From JAPLKX01 sp035530195 (GTDB lineage: Bacteria > Hydrogenedentota > Hydrogenedentia > Hydrogenedentales > SLHB01), in the NCBI GenBank assembly GCA_035530195.1, contig DATKVG010000106.1, positions 1 to 37,435 of the forward strand: a stretch of 37,435 bases of DNA. The letters are read 5' to 3'. The notes below the pieces were generated by a model. That model saw only the letters and a list, made by a program, of their open reading frames with translations, was not told the DNA's origin and did not search any database. The position numbers and the translations under genes were made by a program. Shown piece by piece: positions 25,021 through 32,897 of the stretch. Each line of letters opens with the position of its first letter. Positions within the stretch are counted from its first letter, which is position 1.

Positions 25021-26007
25021 TTACATCAACCCGAAATGGCTGGACTCGAGCAAGATGCCGGAGTCGTCGAGAATAGGAAACGCGTCGCGGTAACGGGTGA
25101 ACTCGACGTGGCCGTCCATATAGAGGATGTTGCAGCCGCCGGGGATGTGGTTGAACACGGCGCCGCCCGCGGTGGAAGTGGCGGAGGCGGGTGCGCCAAA
25201 CGTGTCCCACAGGACAGGCAGGCGGGTCTGGGCGAGCGAGGCGGGGCCAGGGTTGTTGATGTCGGTGATGAAAAACCGCTCGATGCCTTCGCGCAACCGG
25301 TAGACGGTATTCCCGCCCGCGGAACCTGTGGCGCGGGACCTGTCGCAGGCGGGGACCGGCGGCCAGACGCCGTCGTTCAAGTCGATGTCGCGTGAAAAAT
25401 CTTTGAGGCGGGCCGGGGCGCATTCGGGAATCGACGCCGATGCATACGGCGCGCGAGCGGCCATCCCGCCCCACACGCCGTAGAATTCCGCCACGTTTGA
25501 CATCGCATAGCCTTTGTAAGCATACGAGCGGCCGAGTTGCCCGCAGAGGAAGTAACGTTCCGCCACGGGGTCGGCGGCATCGCGGGCATCGGCAAGCCAC
25601 CAATCAAAATCGCCGGAATCCGGCAGGCGCTCGGCAACAAACTGGCCGGCCCCGTCCGCGCCCGAGTCGGAGGGGCAGTGTCCGGCTTCCAGGTCAGAAA
25701 GATAGTCCGGGTAGATGGCGGGGGCATCCGGGGCGCTGAACACGAGCATGCCGTTGGCGAACATGTTGGCGAAAGGCGCGCAGGGCGGGAATTGGCCGCC
25801 ACGACTCTCGCCGGCATACATCTTGAACACCACGCCGAACTGCTTGAGGTTGTTTTGGCAGGAGGCGCGGCGGGCGGATTCGCGAGCCCGCGACAGCGCC
25901 GGCAGCAGGACCGCCGCGAGGATGCCGATGATGGCGATCACGACGAGCAGCTCGACAAGCGTGAACGCGGCGCGGTGCGGATGCTTTTCTTTGTTGAAGT
26001 CGAACAC
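25021..26007 (-). CDS. Pseudopilin, DUF1559/H-X9-DG type
   Basis: A 328-aa protein started at GTG 26007, with GGAG 8 nt upstream. It has a short basic leader (residues 2-14, NKEKHPHRAA) and the type IV pilin-like N-terminus AFTLVELLVVIAIIGIL, with E19 as the conserved Glu+5. The residue before the cleavage site is Ala14 rather than the usual Gly, which may slow prepilin peptidase. The helix leads into SRARESARRASCQNNLKQFG, the DUF1559 signature; near the C-terminus GGCNILYMDGHVEF closes the domain. Such proteins are numerous in planctomycete-like phyla and thought to form pseudopilus-like or surface assemblies. Promoter with operator-like dyad upstream; hairpin array at the 3' end. Confidence 0.88.
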   Translation of the reverse strand: MFDFNKEKHPHRAAFTLVELLVVIAIIGILAAVLLPALSRARESARRASCQNNLKQFGVVFKMYAGESRGGQFPPCAPFANMFANGMLVFSAPDAPAIYPDYLSDLEAGHCPSDSGADGAGQFVAERLPDSGDFDWWLADARDAADPVAERYFLCGQLGRSYAYKGYAMSNVAEFYGVWGGMAARAPYASASIPECAPARLKDFSRDIDLNDGVWPPVPACDRSRATGSAGGNTVYRLREGIERFFITDINNPGPASLAQTRLPVLWDTFGAPASATSTAGGAVFNHIPGGCNILYMDGHVEFTRYRDAFPILDDSGILLESSHFGLM

Positions 26008-26019
26008 AAGCGGCTCTCC

Positions 26020-26070
26020 GGTATTACGATTGAAAAGACAGTAATACCATATCCTGGTGGGGCGGCGCAA
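26020..26070 (-). promoter_or_regulatory. Pseudopilin promoter with dyad over the -10
   Basis: On the minus strand TTGCGC (26070-26065), 18 bp, TATTAC (26046-26041). A perfect 8-bp dyad, GGTATTAC/GTAATACC (plus strand 26020-26027 and 26041-26048, 13-bp spacer), covers the -10 and reaches to the GGAG site at 26019-26016. A repressor bound here would block transcription; as RNA the 3' arm abuts the ribosome-binding site. The divergent HTH gene is an obvious candidate regulator. Confidence 0.5.
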
Positions 26071-26215
26071 CCGGAGCGATCTTTTTTCTGCGCAAACTCT
26101 GCGCGGGGCCGGGTGTGGCGGAAAGAAAAAGCGCAGAGAAATCGCCGGGTTTTCAAAATACTTTTTGGGGGGTCGCGGGATAGGTTGGACGCGTCGAAAG
26201 ACGGAGGCGCGTACC

Positions 26216-26650
26216 ATGAGGAGAGATTGTGGGAATTGCATATACGCCCGGATGTGCCGGCAGCAGAGTTGCCCTGCGGCCCGGCCGACGCCGTGGTATG
26301 AAACGGCGGAAGAAATTGAGGCGGGCCTGGCTTGGGGTGACCGCAAGGCCTTCCTGACGCAGTGGTTGAGGCGCCGCATGAGATGGGTGCTGTCGCGGCG
26401 CCAGCAGATGGTGGTGGATCTGCACCTGTTTCAGGGGATGACGTTTAATCAGATTTCGAGAGTGACGGGCGTGGATCGGTCGTCGGTGAGCCGTGCGATG
26501 AAGCGTTCGGTGGTGCGGCTTCGTCGGTTGTGGCGGGTGGAACAGGCGAGGATTTCAAGGCAGACGGCCGCGAAGAGCAAGAGCGGTGCGAAACGGGGCA
26601 AGAAGCGGCGCAGGGAGCGGGGCGGGAAATCCCGGCGCCGGCCATGTTAA
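26216..26650 (+). CDS. Cys-motif HTH protein (sigma region 4-like), probable regulator
   Basis: A 144-aa basic protein; ATG at 26216 preceded by GGAGG (26203-26207) at 8 nt. The N-terminus has four cysteines, C5-x2-C8-x5-C14-x4-C19, suited to a zinc or Fe-S site. Residues about 62-106 form a sigma-70 region 4/LuxR-like helix-turn-helix (RRQQMVVDLHLFQGMTF, then NQISRVTGVDRSSVSRAMKR), with the classic 'T-x-x-Q-I-S-x-x-x-G-V-D-x-S-x-V' recognition part. The tail (115-144) is extremely Lys/Arg-rich and probably binds nucleic acid nonspecifically. There is no region 2, so it is not a full sigma factor. It is divergent from the pseudopilin gene across 208 bp and may control it. No named family recognised. 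Confidence 0.75.
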   Translation: MRRDCGNCIYARMCRQQSCPAARPTPWYETAEEIEAGLAWGDRKAFLTQWLRRRMRWVLSRRQQMVVDLHLFQGMTFNQISRVTGVDRSSVSRAMKRSVVRLRRLWRVEQARISRQTAAKSKSGAKRGKKRRRERGGKSRRRPC

Positions 26651-26700
26651 CATTGTGACATTGTTTATAACGGCGGAGCGAGACCGATGGCCTTACCAGC

Positions 26701-26724
26701 CCACGCTCGTCCTGGAAAGCGTGG
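26701..26724. repeat. Small hairpin before the URO-D-family gene
   Basis: CCACGCT (26701-26707) pairs with AGCGTGG (26718-26724), loop of 10. It lies 50 bp after the HTH gene and 19 bp before the next start codon, so it could be a terminator remnant or leader hairpin. No T-run follows. Confidence 0.4.
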
Positions 26725-26743
26725 CACATAGTGAAGTCTAGAC

Positions 26744-27763
26744 ATGAACTCTGTTGAACGCATAACGCTGGCGATGCAATGCAAACAGCCCGACCGCGTG
26801 CCGGTTGCGGAGTTTCTTATCGACGAGCGCGTGGCCCGGGCGACGGCGCCGGGCTGCATCGATGCCGCCGACTGCATGGACAAACTCAACCTGGACATGG
26901 TGGCGTGCGGCGCGTTTTTCGGCACGGTGCACGAACATGACGACGGCACGTTCGTGGACGAGTGGGGCGTGGTGTACAAGCGCAACGCGGAGTTTGTAGC
27001 GCACCCGGTTTCGGGTCCGATCAAGTCGCTCGACGACGCCCGGCGGTACGAGCCGCCCGATCCGGACGCGCCCCAGCGGCTGGGGCAATTGCCCGAACTG
27101 GTCCTGCGGTACAAGGGCAGGCGCGCGATCGGGTTTCGCCACCGGGCGGCGTTCATGTGGGGCGCCTATTTGACGGGGCTGGACAACCTGCTGGTGTACT
27201 TTCTCACCGAGCCCGAGTTGGCGAATGTCGTCCTGGATAAGGTGCTCGAGTGCAACATCCGGATTGCGCGCAACGCCGTCCGGGCCGGCGCTGAAATCAT
27301 CCTGCTGGGCGATGATTACGCGTATAACCGCGGCCCGCTGATGGCGCCGGATCAGTTTCGCGAGTTCGTTTACCCCCGGCTCAAGAAAATGGTGGCCGCG
27401 ATCCACGAGGAAGGGGCGTTGTGCATCAAACACAGCGACGGCTGGCTGTGGCCGATCCTGGATTTGATCGTTGATGCGGGGCCCGAGGCCATCAACCCCA
27501 TTGATCCGGTTGCCCGAATGGATTTAGGCGAGGTCAAAAAAGCCTGCGGGGACCGCGTCTGTCTCGTGGGAAACATCGATTGCGGCGAGTTGCTTTCGCA
27601 CGGCACGGAAGAAGAAGTCAGGAAAGCCGTGCGACAGGCCATAAAAGCCGCCGCACCCGGGGGTGGCTACATCCTGTCTTCGTCCAACAGCATTCACTCG
27701 AGCGTCAACCCGGCTAATCTGCGGGCCATGTATGACGAGGCGCTGAAAGTGGGGGCGTACTGA
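26744..27763 (+). CDS. Uroporphyrinogen decarboxylase-family protein (URO-D/MtaA-type)
   Basis: A 339-aa TIM-barrel protein of the URO-D superfamily. It starts with the family pattern MNSVERITLAMQCKQPDRVPV, and has DEWGV near 73, GDDYAYNRGPLMAPDQFREFVYPRLKKMV near 187-215, HSDGWLWPILDLIVDAG near 230-246, NPIDP near 251, GNIDCGELL near 275 and GGGYILSSSNSIHSSVNPANLRAM near 306-330. The GNID and GGxIL..SNSIH patterns are those of the methyltransferase-like and uncharacterised branches common in planctomycete-like and anaerobic bacteria, not of haem-pathway HemE, whose N-terminal substrate motif is absent. The substrate may be a methylated compound or corrinoid partner. No Shine-Dalgarno is visible upstream. 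Confidence 0.87.
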   Translation: MNSVERITLAMQCKQPDRVPVAEFLIDERVARATAPGCIDAADCMDKLNLDMVACGAFFGTVHEHDDGTFVDEWGVVYKRNAEFVAHPVSGPIKSLDDARRYEPPDPDAPQRLGQLPELVLRYKGRRAIGFRHRAAFMWGAYLTGLDNLLVYFLTEPELANVVLDKVLECNIRIARNAVRAGAEIILLGDDYAYNRGPLMAPDQFREFVYPRLKKMVAAIHEEGALCIKHSDGWLWPILDLIVDAGPEAINPIDPVARMDLGEVKKACGDRVCLVGNIDCGELLSHGTEEEVRKAVRQAIKAAAPGGGYILSSSNSIHSSVNPANLRAMYDEALKVGAY

Positions 27764-27813
27764 GCCGGGGAAGCCCTCTCACGGGCTTTTGTTGTGCAAA
27801 AACTAAAGTCAAA

Positions 27814-28021
27814 GCCTGTCATCCTGAGCGATCAAGTCCTGTGGCAGGGCTTTTTTGTGAAAGAAAACCAAGATCAAAACATGTCATCCAAAGCCTGTCA
27901 TCCTGAGCCCTGCCAGCCACTGGCTAAGGCTTTTGTTCATGGTCCTTTATGACAGGCCGTGATCTTGGTTTTCTCCCACAAAAAAGCCCCTGAGAGGGCG
28001 TGCTCGCTCAGGATGACAGGC
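27814..28021. repeat. 208-bp long palindrome (foldback element) with TCATCCTGAG ends
   Basis: The ends are a perfect 18-bp inverted repeat (27814-27831 and 28004-28021, starting GCCTGTCATCCTGAG). An inner pair (27847-27875 and 27961-27989, starting GGGCTTTTTTGTG) matches at 27 of 29. A third copy of the end word is at 27893-27908. The whole can fold into one long stem. It fills the middle of a 423-bp gap (27764-28186) without genes. Words like TCATCCTGAGC are widespread as dispersed bacterial repeats, so this is probably a MITE-like element. Confidence 0.88.
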
Positions 28022-28159
28022 GCTGGCGGCAGCCTCTGACCGCGACCTTTGTGGGAAGCTTGTGTGTTGGACGACGCGGGCTGGAAAACCGTTGGGACGG
28101 CCCCTGGCCGCGCCGAAAGCGCGCGTTGTAGGGGTGTCCCTCTTTTCGGGGCTTGAGGG

Positions 28160-28190
28160 TTGGAAAACGCGGCTGAGAGCCGGCGCCTAC
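28160..28190. repeat. 31-bp dispersed repeat, copy 2, overlapping a stop codon
   Basis: This copy matches 23092-23122 at 30 of 31 positions, same orientation. Its last bases contain CTA (28187-28189), which is the TAG stop of the large minus-strand gene. Both copies thus sit at the 3' end of a minus-strand gene. Confidence 0.85.
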
Positions 28191-30706
28191 GGGAGGGCCA
28201 GCCGCCTGTCGCGAGAGATAATCAGGACGTTAGCTTCTTTGGAGATCGTCAACGTCTGCCGCGTCGGGTTGAACTCTGAAATGAGCCAATCGTTGTGGAT
28301 CGTGTCCCCCAGCATGGCGTCGATGCTTTCGGGCGCTTTTCCGGGGACGTGCAGCAGGATCGAGAACCGCGGCTCCCGGTTGGGCCCGATGAGGATTCCT
28401 TTCAACTCGACCTCGACGGGGAGGGGCGGAGCGGGCGGCTCGATCACCGAATTCGTCTGTTCGACAGGCGCCGGAACGGGCGAAACGGGGGCCGGAGGCG
28501 GTTCCGGTGCCGCTATGGATAACGGGCTCACGAGCGGTTCGCGCAGGCCGGTGGGATTCAAGAGCCGTACCCTGTACTCGCCGGGCGGCAGGGAGTATTT
28601 GAAATCCGCGGCAGCGGCGGGTTTTATCTTGAGCGTGCGGAAATGGCTGGGGGTGCGGCCATCGACAGGGCCGGAGTTTATTCCGGTCATTTGCACGTGC
28701 TGGATGGCCACGTCGTTCCAGGCCGGCCCGTTCTGCCGCTGCACCTGAAAAATAAACGCGTTTCTCGCGGCCGACTGCACCGGCGACAGAAACAGGGAAC
28801 GCCTGCCGGCATTCCCGACTGCGACATGGACTTCGGAGTAGGGGTTTGCGGTGTCTTCGACGGGTTTGGAATCAACGGTCAGGGTCGGCATGGGGACCGC
28901 CATCCCCATCAGGTTCGACCGCACAACCGCTGAGATGCCCACAACGATCACGGCACACGCCGCCAGGGCGATCCACCATCGCCGTTGCACGCACAGGGCC
29001 GTACACCCCGCCGCCAGCAGCGTCAGGTTCGCCAGCACCATCAGCACCACACCCGGCCGCATCAACCAATTGGCGTCTTTGTGGAACCGTGCGGCCACGG
29101 CGCTGGCGCTGTACCGGCTTTCGTGGAGGAGGACAACGGCGAGCAGCGTCAAGGCCAGCCAAAGGCCCAGTAGCAAGAACCCCCGGGCGCGACGGCGCGG
29201 AACGGCTCCCGCGGCCACGATGGCCGCGCCGCCCAGAATGGGCGCCGCCATGATCCAGTAAACGCCGCGGCCCTGGAACGCGAGCGTCTTGCATGCCTGA
29301 ACCGGCGACAGGTTTCCCACGACCGGGAGGAACACGGCCAGCGCCAGCATGAGGGCGCCTGCCCACGCCACCCACGAGTCCAAACCAAGCCCTTTATTAT
29401 CGTACTCGAGCACGGCCGACAGCTTGGGGCCTCGTTTGGGCGTCGTCGCCACACCGGCCAGCCGCTCCAGGTATGAGCCTCTGGTGTCGGGCACGTCCCG
29501 GGAACGGACGGCGATGAGCGCGCGGGTGACGACGTCATGGGCCTTGGCGCAATCGTGTTGCGCCCGCAACAGGTCGTGCTCGAGCGCTTCGAAAGCGGGC
29601 TTTTCGAGTGCGCCGTCTTCGCTGCGTTTCCGCGCCCGCTCGAGGCACGCTTGGATGGTCTGAACGTCGCTGGCGGTGTCCCGTCCAAATTCTTCGAGGC
29701 GTTTTCGCCTGTATGTTATTTCGGCCTCGGCCTTGCGCTTTTCAATCTTGGCTTCCGCGCGTATCTCGGCGACACCCGCGGCGCTGACGGCTCCCTCGGA
29801 TCTCAGCCGCGCCGTTTCCTCGAGTTTTTCCTTGGCCCGTTCCCGTGCGGCGAACGCCTGCCGCAGGAACTGCGTATGCTGCTCGAGTAGCGGCGACGGA
29901 TCCTGCGGCGCTTCGGGCCAATGCACCTCGAAACCCGGTTCGGGGATCACATCAAAGGATCGCGAGACATAGCCGCCGGCGGCCCGGGGGTCGCGCACCT
30001 CGAGCCATGCGCCCAAGTCGTAATAGAGCTGTTCAAGCCCGTCGCGTTGTCGGCGCAGCCGGTCCGTCATGCTCTGGTACGTGGTGAAATTGATTTCTTC
30101 AAGTCGGGCGAGCAGGCCCGTCTGGATGATCTTCTCGCGGACAGCGGCCAATTCTGCGCCGACCTCGACTCGTTTTTTCCGGATCTCGTTGTCGAGATAA
30201 GTTCTGGCCTCATCGAGTTTTTGCAGATGCCGTTTGAGGGTCGCCCGGACCTCATCAACGCCTTCCTGCCCCTCCTCCTTAATCTTCCTCAACTCCCGCA
30301 ACACTTTATTGCGCAGGCTGGCGATTTCGCGGAGCGGCTCGAGCGTGTCGAGCGGGAGCGGCCGGACCAGTTCGGGTATTTTACCGGCATGTTCGGCGGC
30401 GCGTACGGGGACGACGGCGTGGTCAAGGACTTTGACCTCGGCGCCAACCGGTTTATCGGCGAGGGCGAGAGACTTCTTGGGTTTTCTGGATTTCCGGAGG
30501 AACTCAGGATGGTCTTTGAGATGAATTTCGTGGACATCCGGTGCAACGTCATCGCGGGCTGGAATCCGGATCTTGCGGCGGCAGGCTACGCATTTGGCGG
30601 GCAGGCCGAACATGTCTTCGGTGACCTTCATTTTTTGCCCGCAAACACAATAGACTCTCAGCTCGACAGAGGCGTCAGGGATAAGTGCCTCCCCTCCGGG
30701 AGGCAC
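28187..30706 (-). CDS. Large zinc-ribbon, coiled-coil, multi-TM protein with possible GspC/PilP-like C-domain
   Basis: About 839 aa from GTG 30706; the reading frame stays open to a GTG at 30790 (867 aa), and a start nearer the zinc ribbon is possible. Domains: a zinc ribbon with CxC..CxxC (C20, C22, C39, C42; ..MFGLPAKCVACRRKIRIP); a long coiled coil (about 110-210 and 290-390); about five TM helices (about 440-620); a beta-rich domain of about 110 residues; a Pro-rich linker; and a last ~75 residues, VELKGILIGPNREPRFSI..GDTIHNDWLISEF..QTLTISK, which look like the homology region of GspC or PilP (inner-membrane connectors of secretion or pilus machines). The last match is by eye. No catalytic motif. 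The stop lies in a dispersed repeat. Confidence 0.7.
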   Translation of the reverse strand: MPPGGEALIPDASVELRVYCVCGQKMKVTEDMFGLPAKCVACRRKIRIPARDDVAPDVHEIHLKDHPEFLRKSRKPKKSLALADKPVGAEVKVLDHAVVPVRAAEHAGKIPELVRPLPLDTLEPLREIASLRNKVLRELRKIKEEGQEGVDEVRATLKRHLQKLDEARTYLDNEIRKKRVEVGAELAAVREKIIQTGLLARLEEINFTTYQSMTDRLRRQRDGLEQLYYDLGAWLEVRDPRAAGGYVSRSFDVIPEPGFEVHWPEAPQDPSPLLEQHTQFLRQAFAARERAKEKLEETARLRSEGAVSAAGVAEIRAEAKIEKRKAEAEITYRRKRLEEFGRDTASDVQTIQACLERARKRSEDGALEKPAFEALEHDLLRAQHDCAKAHDVVTRALIAVRSRDVPDTRGSYLERLAGVATTPKRGPKLSAVLEYDNKGLGLDSWVAWAGALMLALAVFLPVVGNLSPVQACKTLAFQGRGVYWIMAAPILGGAAIVAAGAVPRRRARGFLLLGLWLALTLLAVVLLHESRYSASAVAARFHKDANWLMRPGVVLMVLANLTLLAAGCTALCVQRRWWIALAACAVIVVGISAVVRSNLMGMAVPMPTLTVDSKPVEDTANPYSEVHVAVGNAGRRSLFLSPVQSAARNAFIFQVQRQNGPAWNDVAIQHVQMTGINSGPVDGRTPSHFRTLKIKPAAAADFKYSLPPGEYRVRLLNPTGLREPLVSPLSIAAPEPPPAPVSPVPAPVEQTNSVIEPPAPPLPVEVELKGILIGPNREPRFSILLHVPGKAPESIDAMLGDTIHNDWLISEFNPTRQTLTISKEANVLIISRDRRLALP

Positions 30707-30723
30707 ACGTGCCTCCCCTCCGG
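30685..30723. repeat. Hairpin plus direct repeat at the start of the large gene
   Basis: GTGCCTCCC, CTCC, GGGAGGCAC (30685-30706) is a perfect 9-bp stem. The word GTGCCTCCCCTCCGG occurs at 30685 and again at 30709. On the minus strand this supplies GGAGG-rich sequence just before the proposed GTG start at 30706, so the start choice could be an artefact of the repeat. Confidence 0.75.
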
Positions 30724-30962
30724 TTCCCTTCCGGCGCAAAGCTGCAAAAACAAGAATCGCGCCGCAGCCGTGCCCCGCCCAAACTTCCACAAGCCACTAT
30801 ACCGCAGGGGACGCCGGTTTAACAAAAGGCGCTCGCCAAACGCACAAAAACTGCCGGATTGACTTCTTCTTGCCGCCGCCGCCTGTCAGTTGGTCCATGA
30901 TGCCATCATCGTAAATCATTGTCAAACGGCGGGTTGAATCGCTTTTGGGAAGTTGTGAAACT

Positions 30963-30980
30963 TTGGCATTGGGCGTGCTA
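30963..30980 (+). promoter_or_regulatory. Sigma-54-like -24/-12 promoter upstream of glyA
   Basis: TTGGCAT, 5 bp, GTGCTA: the invariant GG (30965-30966) and GC (30977-30978) are exactly 10 bp apart. The match to TTGGCAC-N5-TTGCT is strong at the -24 half and good at -12. It lies about 180 bp upstream of the glyA start. A single match in about 37 kb could be chance. Confidence 0.4.
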
Positions 30981-30991
30981 TTGTATGGCGA

Positions 30992-31050
30992 GCATCCTCC
31001 CGGATGCGAATGTTAGACCCCTGGTAGAGGCCCCCGTCCAAAGCGGGGGC
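30992..31050 (+). other. Two hairpins in the glyA leader
   Basis: GCATCC-TCCC-GGATGC (30992-31007) and GCCCCCG-N7-CGGGGGC (31030-31050) are perfect short stems in the 366-bp gap between the large minus-strand gene and glyA. The leader downstream of the sigma-54-like site would be about 165 nt and structured. I do not recognise it as a known glycine or THF riboswitch, but regulation of glyA by its leader is possible. Confidence 0.4.
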
Positions 31051-31156
31051 GTCTGCCTTATACAGGGTTTCCTTGCCTGCTGGAAGGCGAGTTGTAAAAG
31101 GTGGGTGAAAAACCGTTAGTATAAGCCCCGGGAACAACAACTGAGAGGGAAGTTAC

Positions 31157-32671
31157 GTGTCCAGCAGTCCTATTTCCGCTTATTTGAAGACAACGCCTCC
31201 AGAGCAGATCGACGCGGGGTTTGTCGGGTACATCGCCGGCCTGACGGAGATTGCGAAAGTGGCGCCGCGTGTGGCGCGGGCGATTGTGCAGGAGCTGGCG
31301 GATCAGCGCCGTTACGTGAAGCTGATCGCCAGCGAGAACTACTCGTCGCTGGCCACGCAACTGGCGATGGGCAACCTGCTTACGGACAAGTATGCCGAGG
31401 GCGTGCCGGGGAAGCGGCATTACGAGGGCTGCGACAACGTGGACGAGGTGGAGGCGTATGCGGCGGAGCTGGTTTGCAAGCTGTTCGGGTGCGACCACGC
31501 GTACGTTCAGCCGCACAGCGGGGCCGACGCTAACCTGATCGCGTACTGGGCCATCCTGCAGGCGCGCGTCGAGACGCCGGAACTCGAGCGGCTGGGCCAG
31601 ACGGATCCGTCAAAACTGTCGCAGGAAGACTGGAACCGATTGCGGGCCGCGCTGGGCAACCAGCGTCTGCTGGGGATGGATTACTACTCGGGTGGCCATC
31701 TGACGCACGGTTACCGGCGCAACGTGTCGGCCAAAATGTTTGAAGCATATTCGTACGGGGTCGATCGGGACACCAACCAGATCAACTACGACCAGATCGA
31801 ATCGATGGCGCGCGAGATCCGGCCGCTGATCCTGCTGGCGGGCTATAGTGCCTATCCGCGCCTGATCGATTTCCGGCGGATGCGCCAGATAGCGGACAGC
31901 GTGGGCGCGGTGTTCATGGTGGACATGGCGCATTTTGCGGGGCTGGTGGCGGGCGGGGTGTTCGAGGGGGAGTTCAACCCGGTGCCTTATGCGGACGTCG
32001 TTACATCAACGACACACAAGACGCTCCGGGGCCCGCGCGGCGGCGTGGTGATGTGCAAGCAGGAATTCGCCGAATTTGTCGACAAGGGTTGCCCGCTGGT
32101 GATTGGCGGGCCGCTCGGGCATATCATTGCGGCCAAAGCCGTTGCGTTTGCCGAGGCCAGCACGCCGGAGTACCGGGTGTACGCGCAGCGCGTGGCGGAC
32201 AACGCGAAATCGCTGGCGGCGGCCTGCATCCGGGAAGGCCTGACCATCAGCACCGGCGGAACCGATAACCACCTCATGCTGATCGACGTTCGGCCACAGA
32301 AATTGACAGGCCGTCAAGCGGCGGGCGCCCTGCGCGAGTGTGGCGTCACGGTCAATTCCAACAGCCTGCCATTCGACCCGCAGGGGCCGATGATAACGAG
32401 CGGGCTGAGAATCGGCACCCCTGCCGTGACGACGTTGGGCATGGGCGAGGCCGAGATGGGCGAAATCGCCGGCATTATCAAGTTGGCCTTGACAGGAACC
32501 AAGGGCGGCCTTATTCCAACCGGCCCGAAAGCCGGCACGCCAAGCAAGACGCGGTACGAGATCGACCCCGGCACGCTTGACCAGGCCCGGGCGCGGGTGA
32601 AAGAGCTGCTCGACCGCTTTCCCGTATACCCCCAACTGGATCTGGGTTTCCTGCAGCGGCACTTTCTTTAG
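31157..32671 (+). CDS. glyA: Serine hydroxymethyltransferase, long form
   Basis: A 504-aa PLP enzyme that converts serine and tetrahydrofolate to glycine and methylene-THF. The PLP lysine is K288 in TSTTHKTLRGPRGG; other hallmarks are LIASENYSS, KYAEGVPGKRHYEGC, MVDMAHFAGLVAGG and SGLRIGTPAVTTLGM. Most bacterial forms are about 420 aa; this one has a longer N-terminus and an insertion near 135-175 (QARVETPELERLGQ..), as in the roughly 500-aa chlamydial type, which hints at a PVC-related origin. Start is GTG with a GAGAGGG Shine-Dalgarno. Leader features are described separately. No folate or glycine-cleavage genes are adjacent. Confidence 0.96.
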   Translation: MSSSPISAYLKTTPPEQIDAGFVGYIAGLTEIAKVAPRVARAIVQELADQRRYVKLIASENYSSLATQLAMGNLLTDKYAEGVPGKRHYEGCDNVDEVEAYAAELVCKLFGCDHAYVQPHSGADANLIAYWAILQARVETPELERLGQTDPSKLSQEDWNRLRAALGNQRLLGMDYYSGGHLTHGYRRNVSAKMFEAYSYGVDRDTNQINYDQIESMAREIRPLILLAGYSAYPRLIDFRRMRQIADSVGAVFMVDMAHFAGLVAGGVFEGEFNPVPYADVVTSTTHKTLRGPRGGVVMCKQEFAEFVDKGCPLVIGGPLGHIIAAKAVAFAEASTPEYRVYAQRVADNAKSLAAACIREGLTISTGGTDNHLMLIDVRPQKLTGRQAAGALRECGVTVNSNSLPFDPQGPMITSGLRIGTPAVTTLGMGEAEMGEIAGIIKLALTGTKGGLIPTGPKAGTPSKTRYEIDPGTLDQARARVKELLDRFPVYPQLDLGFLQRHFL

Positions 32672-32716
32672 AATCTCTGTCCTCGTATGCCAGGCAATAG
32701 TCGGGCAGTGCCGTGG

Positions 32717-32777
32717 AAACGGCGTCCCCGCCGCTTCAGAGCCTTGAGTACTACATGAAGCGGCGGGAACGCCGCTT
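32717..32777. repeat. Double-hairpin inverted repeat downstream of glyA
   Basis: Left arm from 32717 (AAACGGCGTCCCCGCCGCTT..) and right arm ending at 32777 match at about 20 of 22 inverted positions; each arm is also a hairpin (GCGGCGG/CCGCCGC type). It starts 46 bp after the glyA stop. It is the same kind of element as that at 12949-13029 and may serve as a 3'-end structure. Confidence 0.75.
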
Positions 32778-32897
32778 ATACAAGGCGCCCGGAAAGGGGT
32801 TGCGGCTGCGCCGCCTTGGGGGAAGCGCTGCAACAACCGGCGAGGGAGCCGGTATCGTATGCAGAACATAGATATTTGCGGAAAAGGAGGAGTGAAA

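Noticed and set aside
26216..26650. Complete ECF sigma factor
   Set aside because: Only a region 4-like HTH is present; region 2 is absent and a Cys motif takes its place.
27814..28021. Repeats here as a CRISPR array
   Set aside because: The copies are inverted and unevenly spaced, with no regular repeat-spacer pattern and no cas genes.
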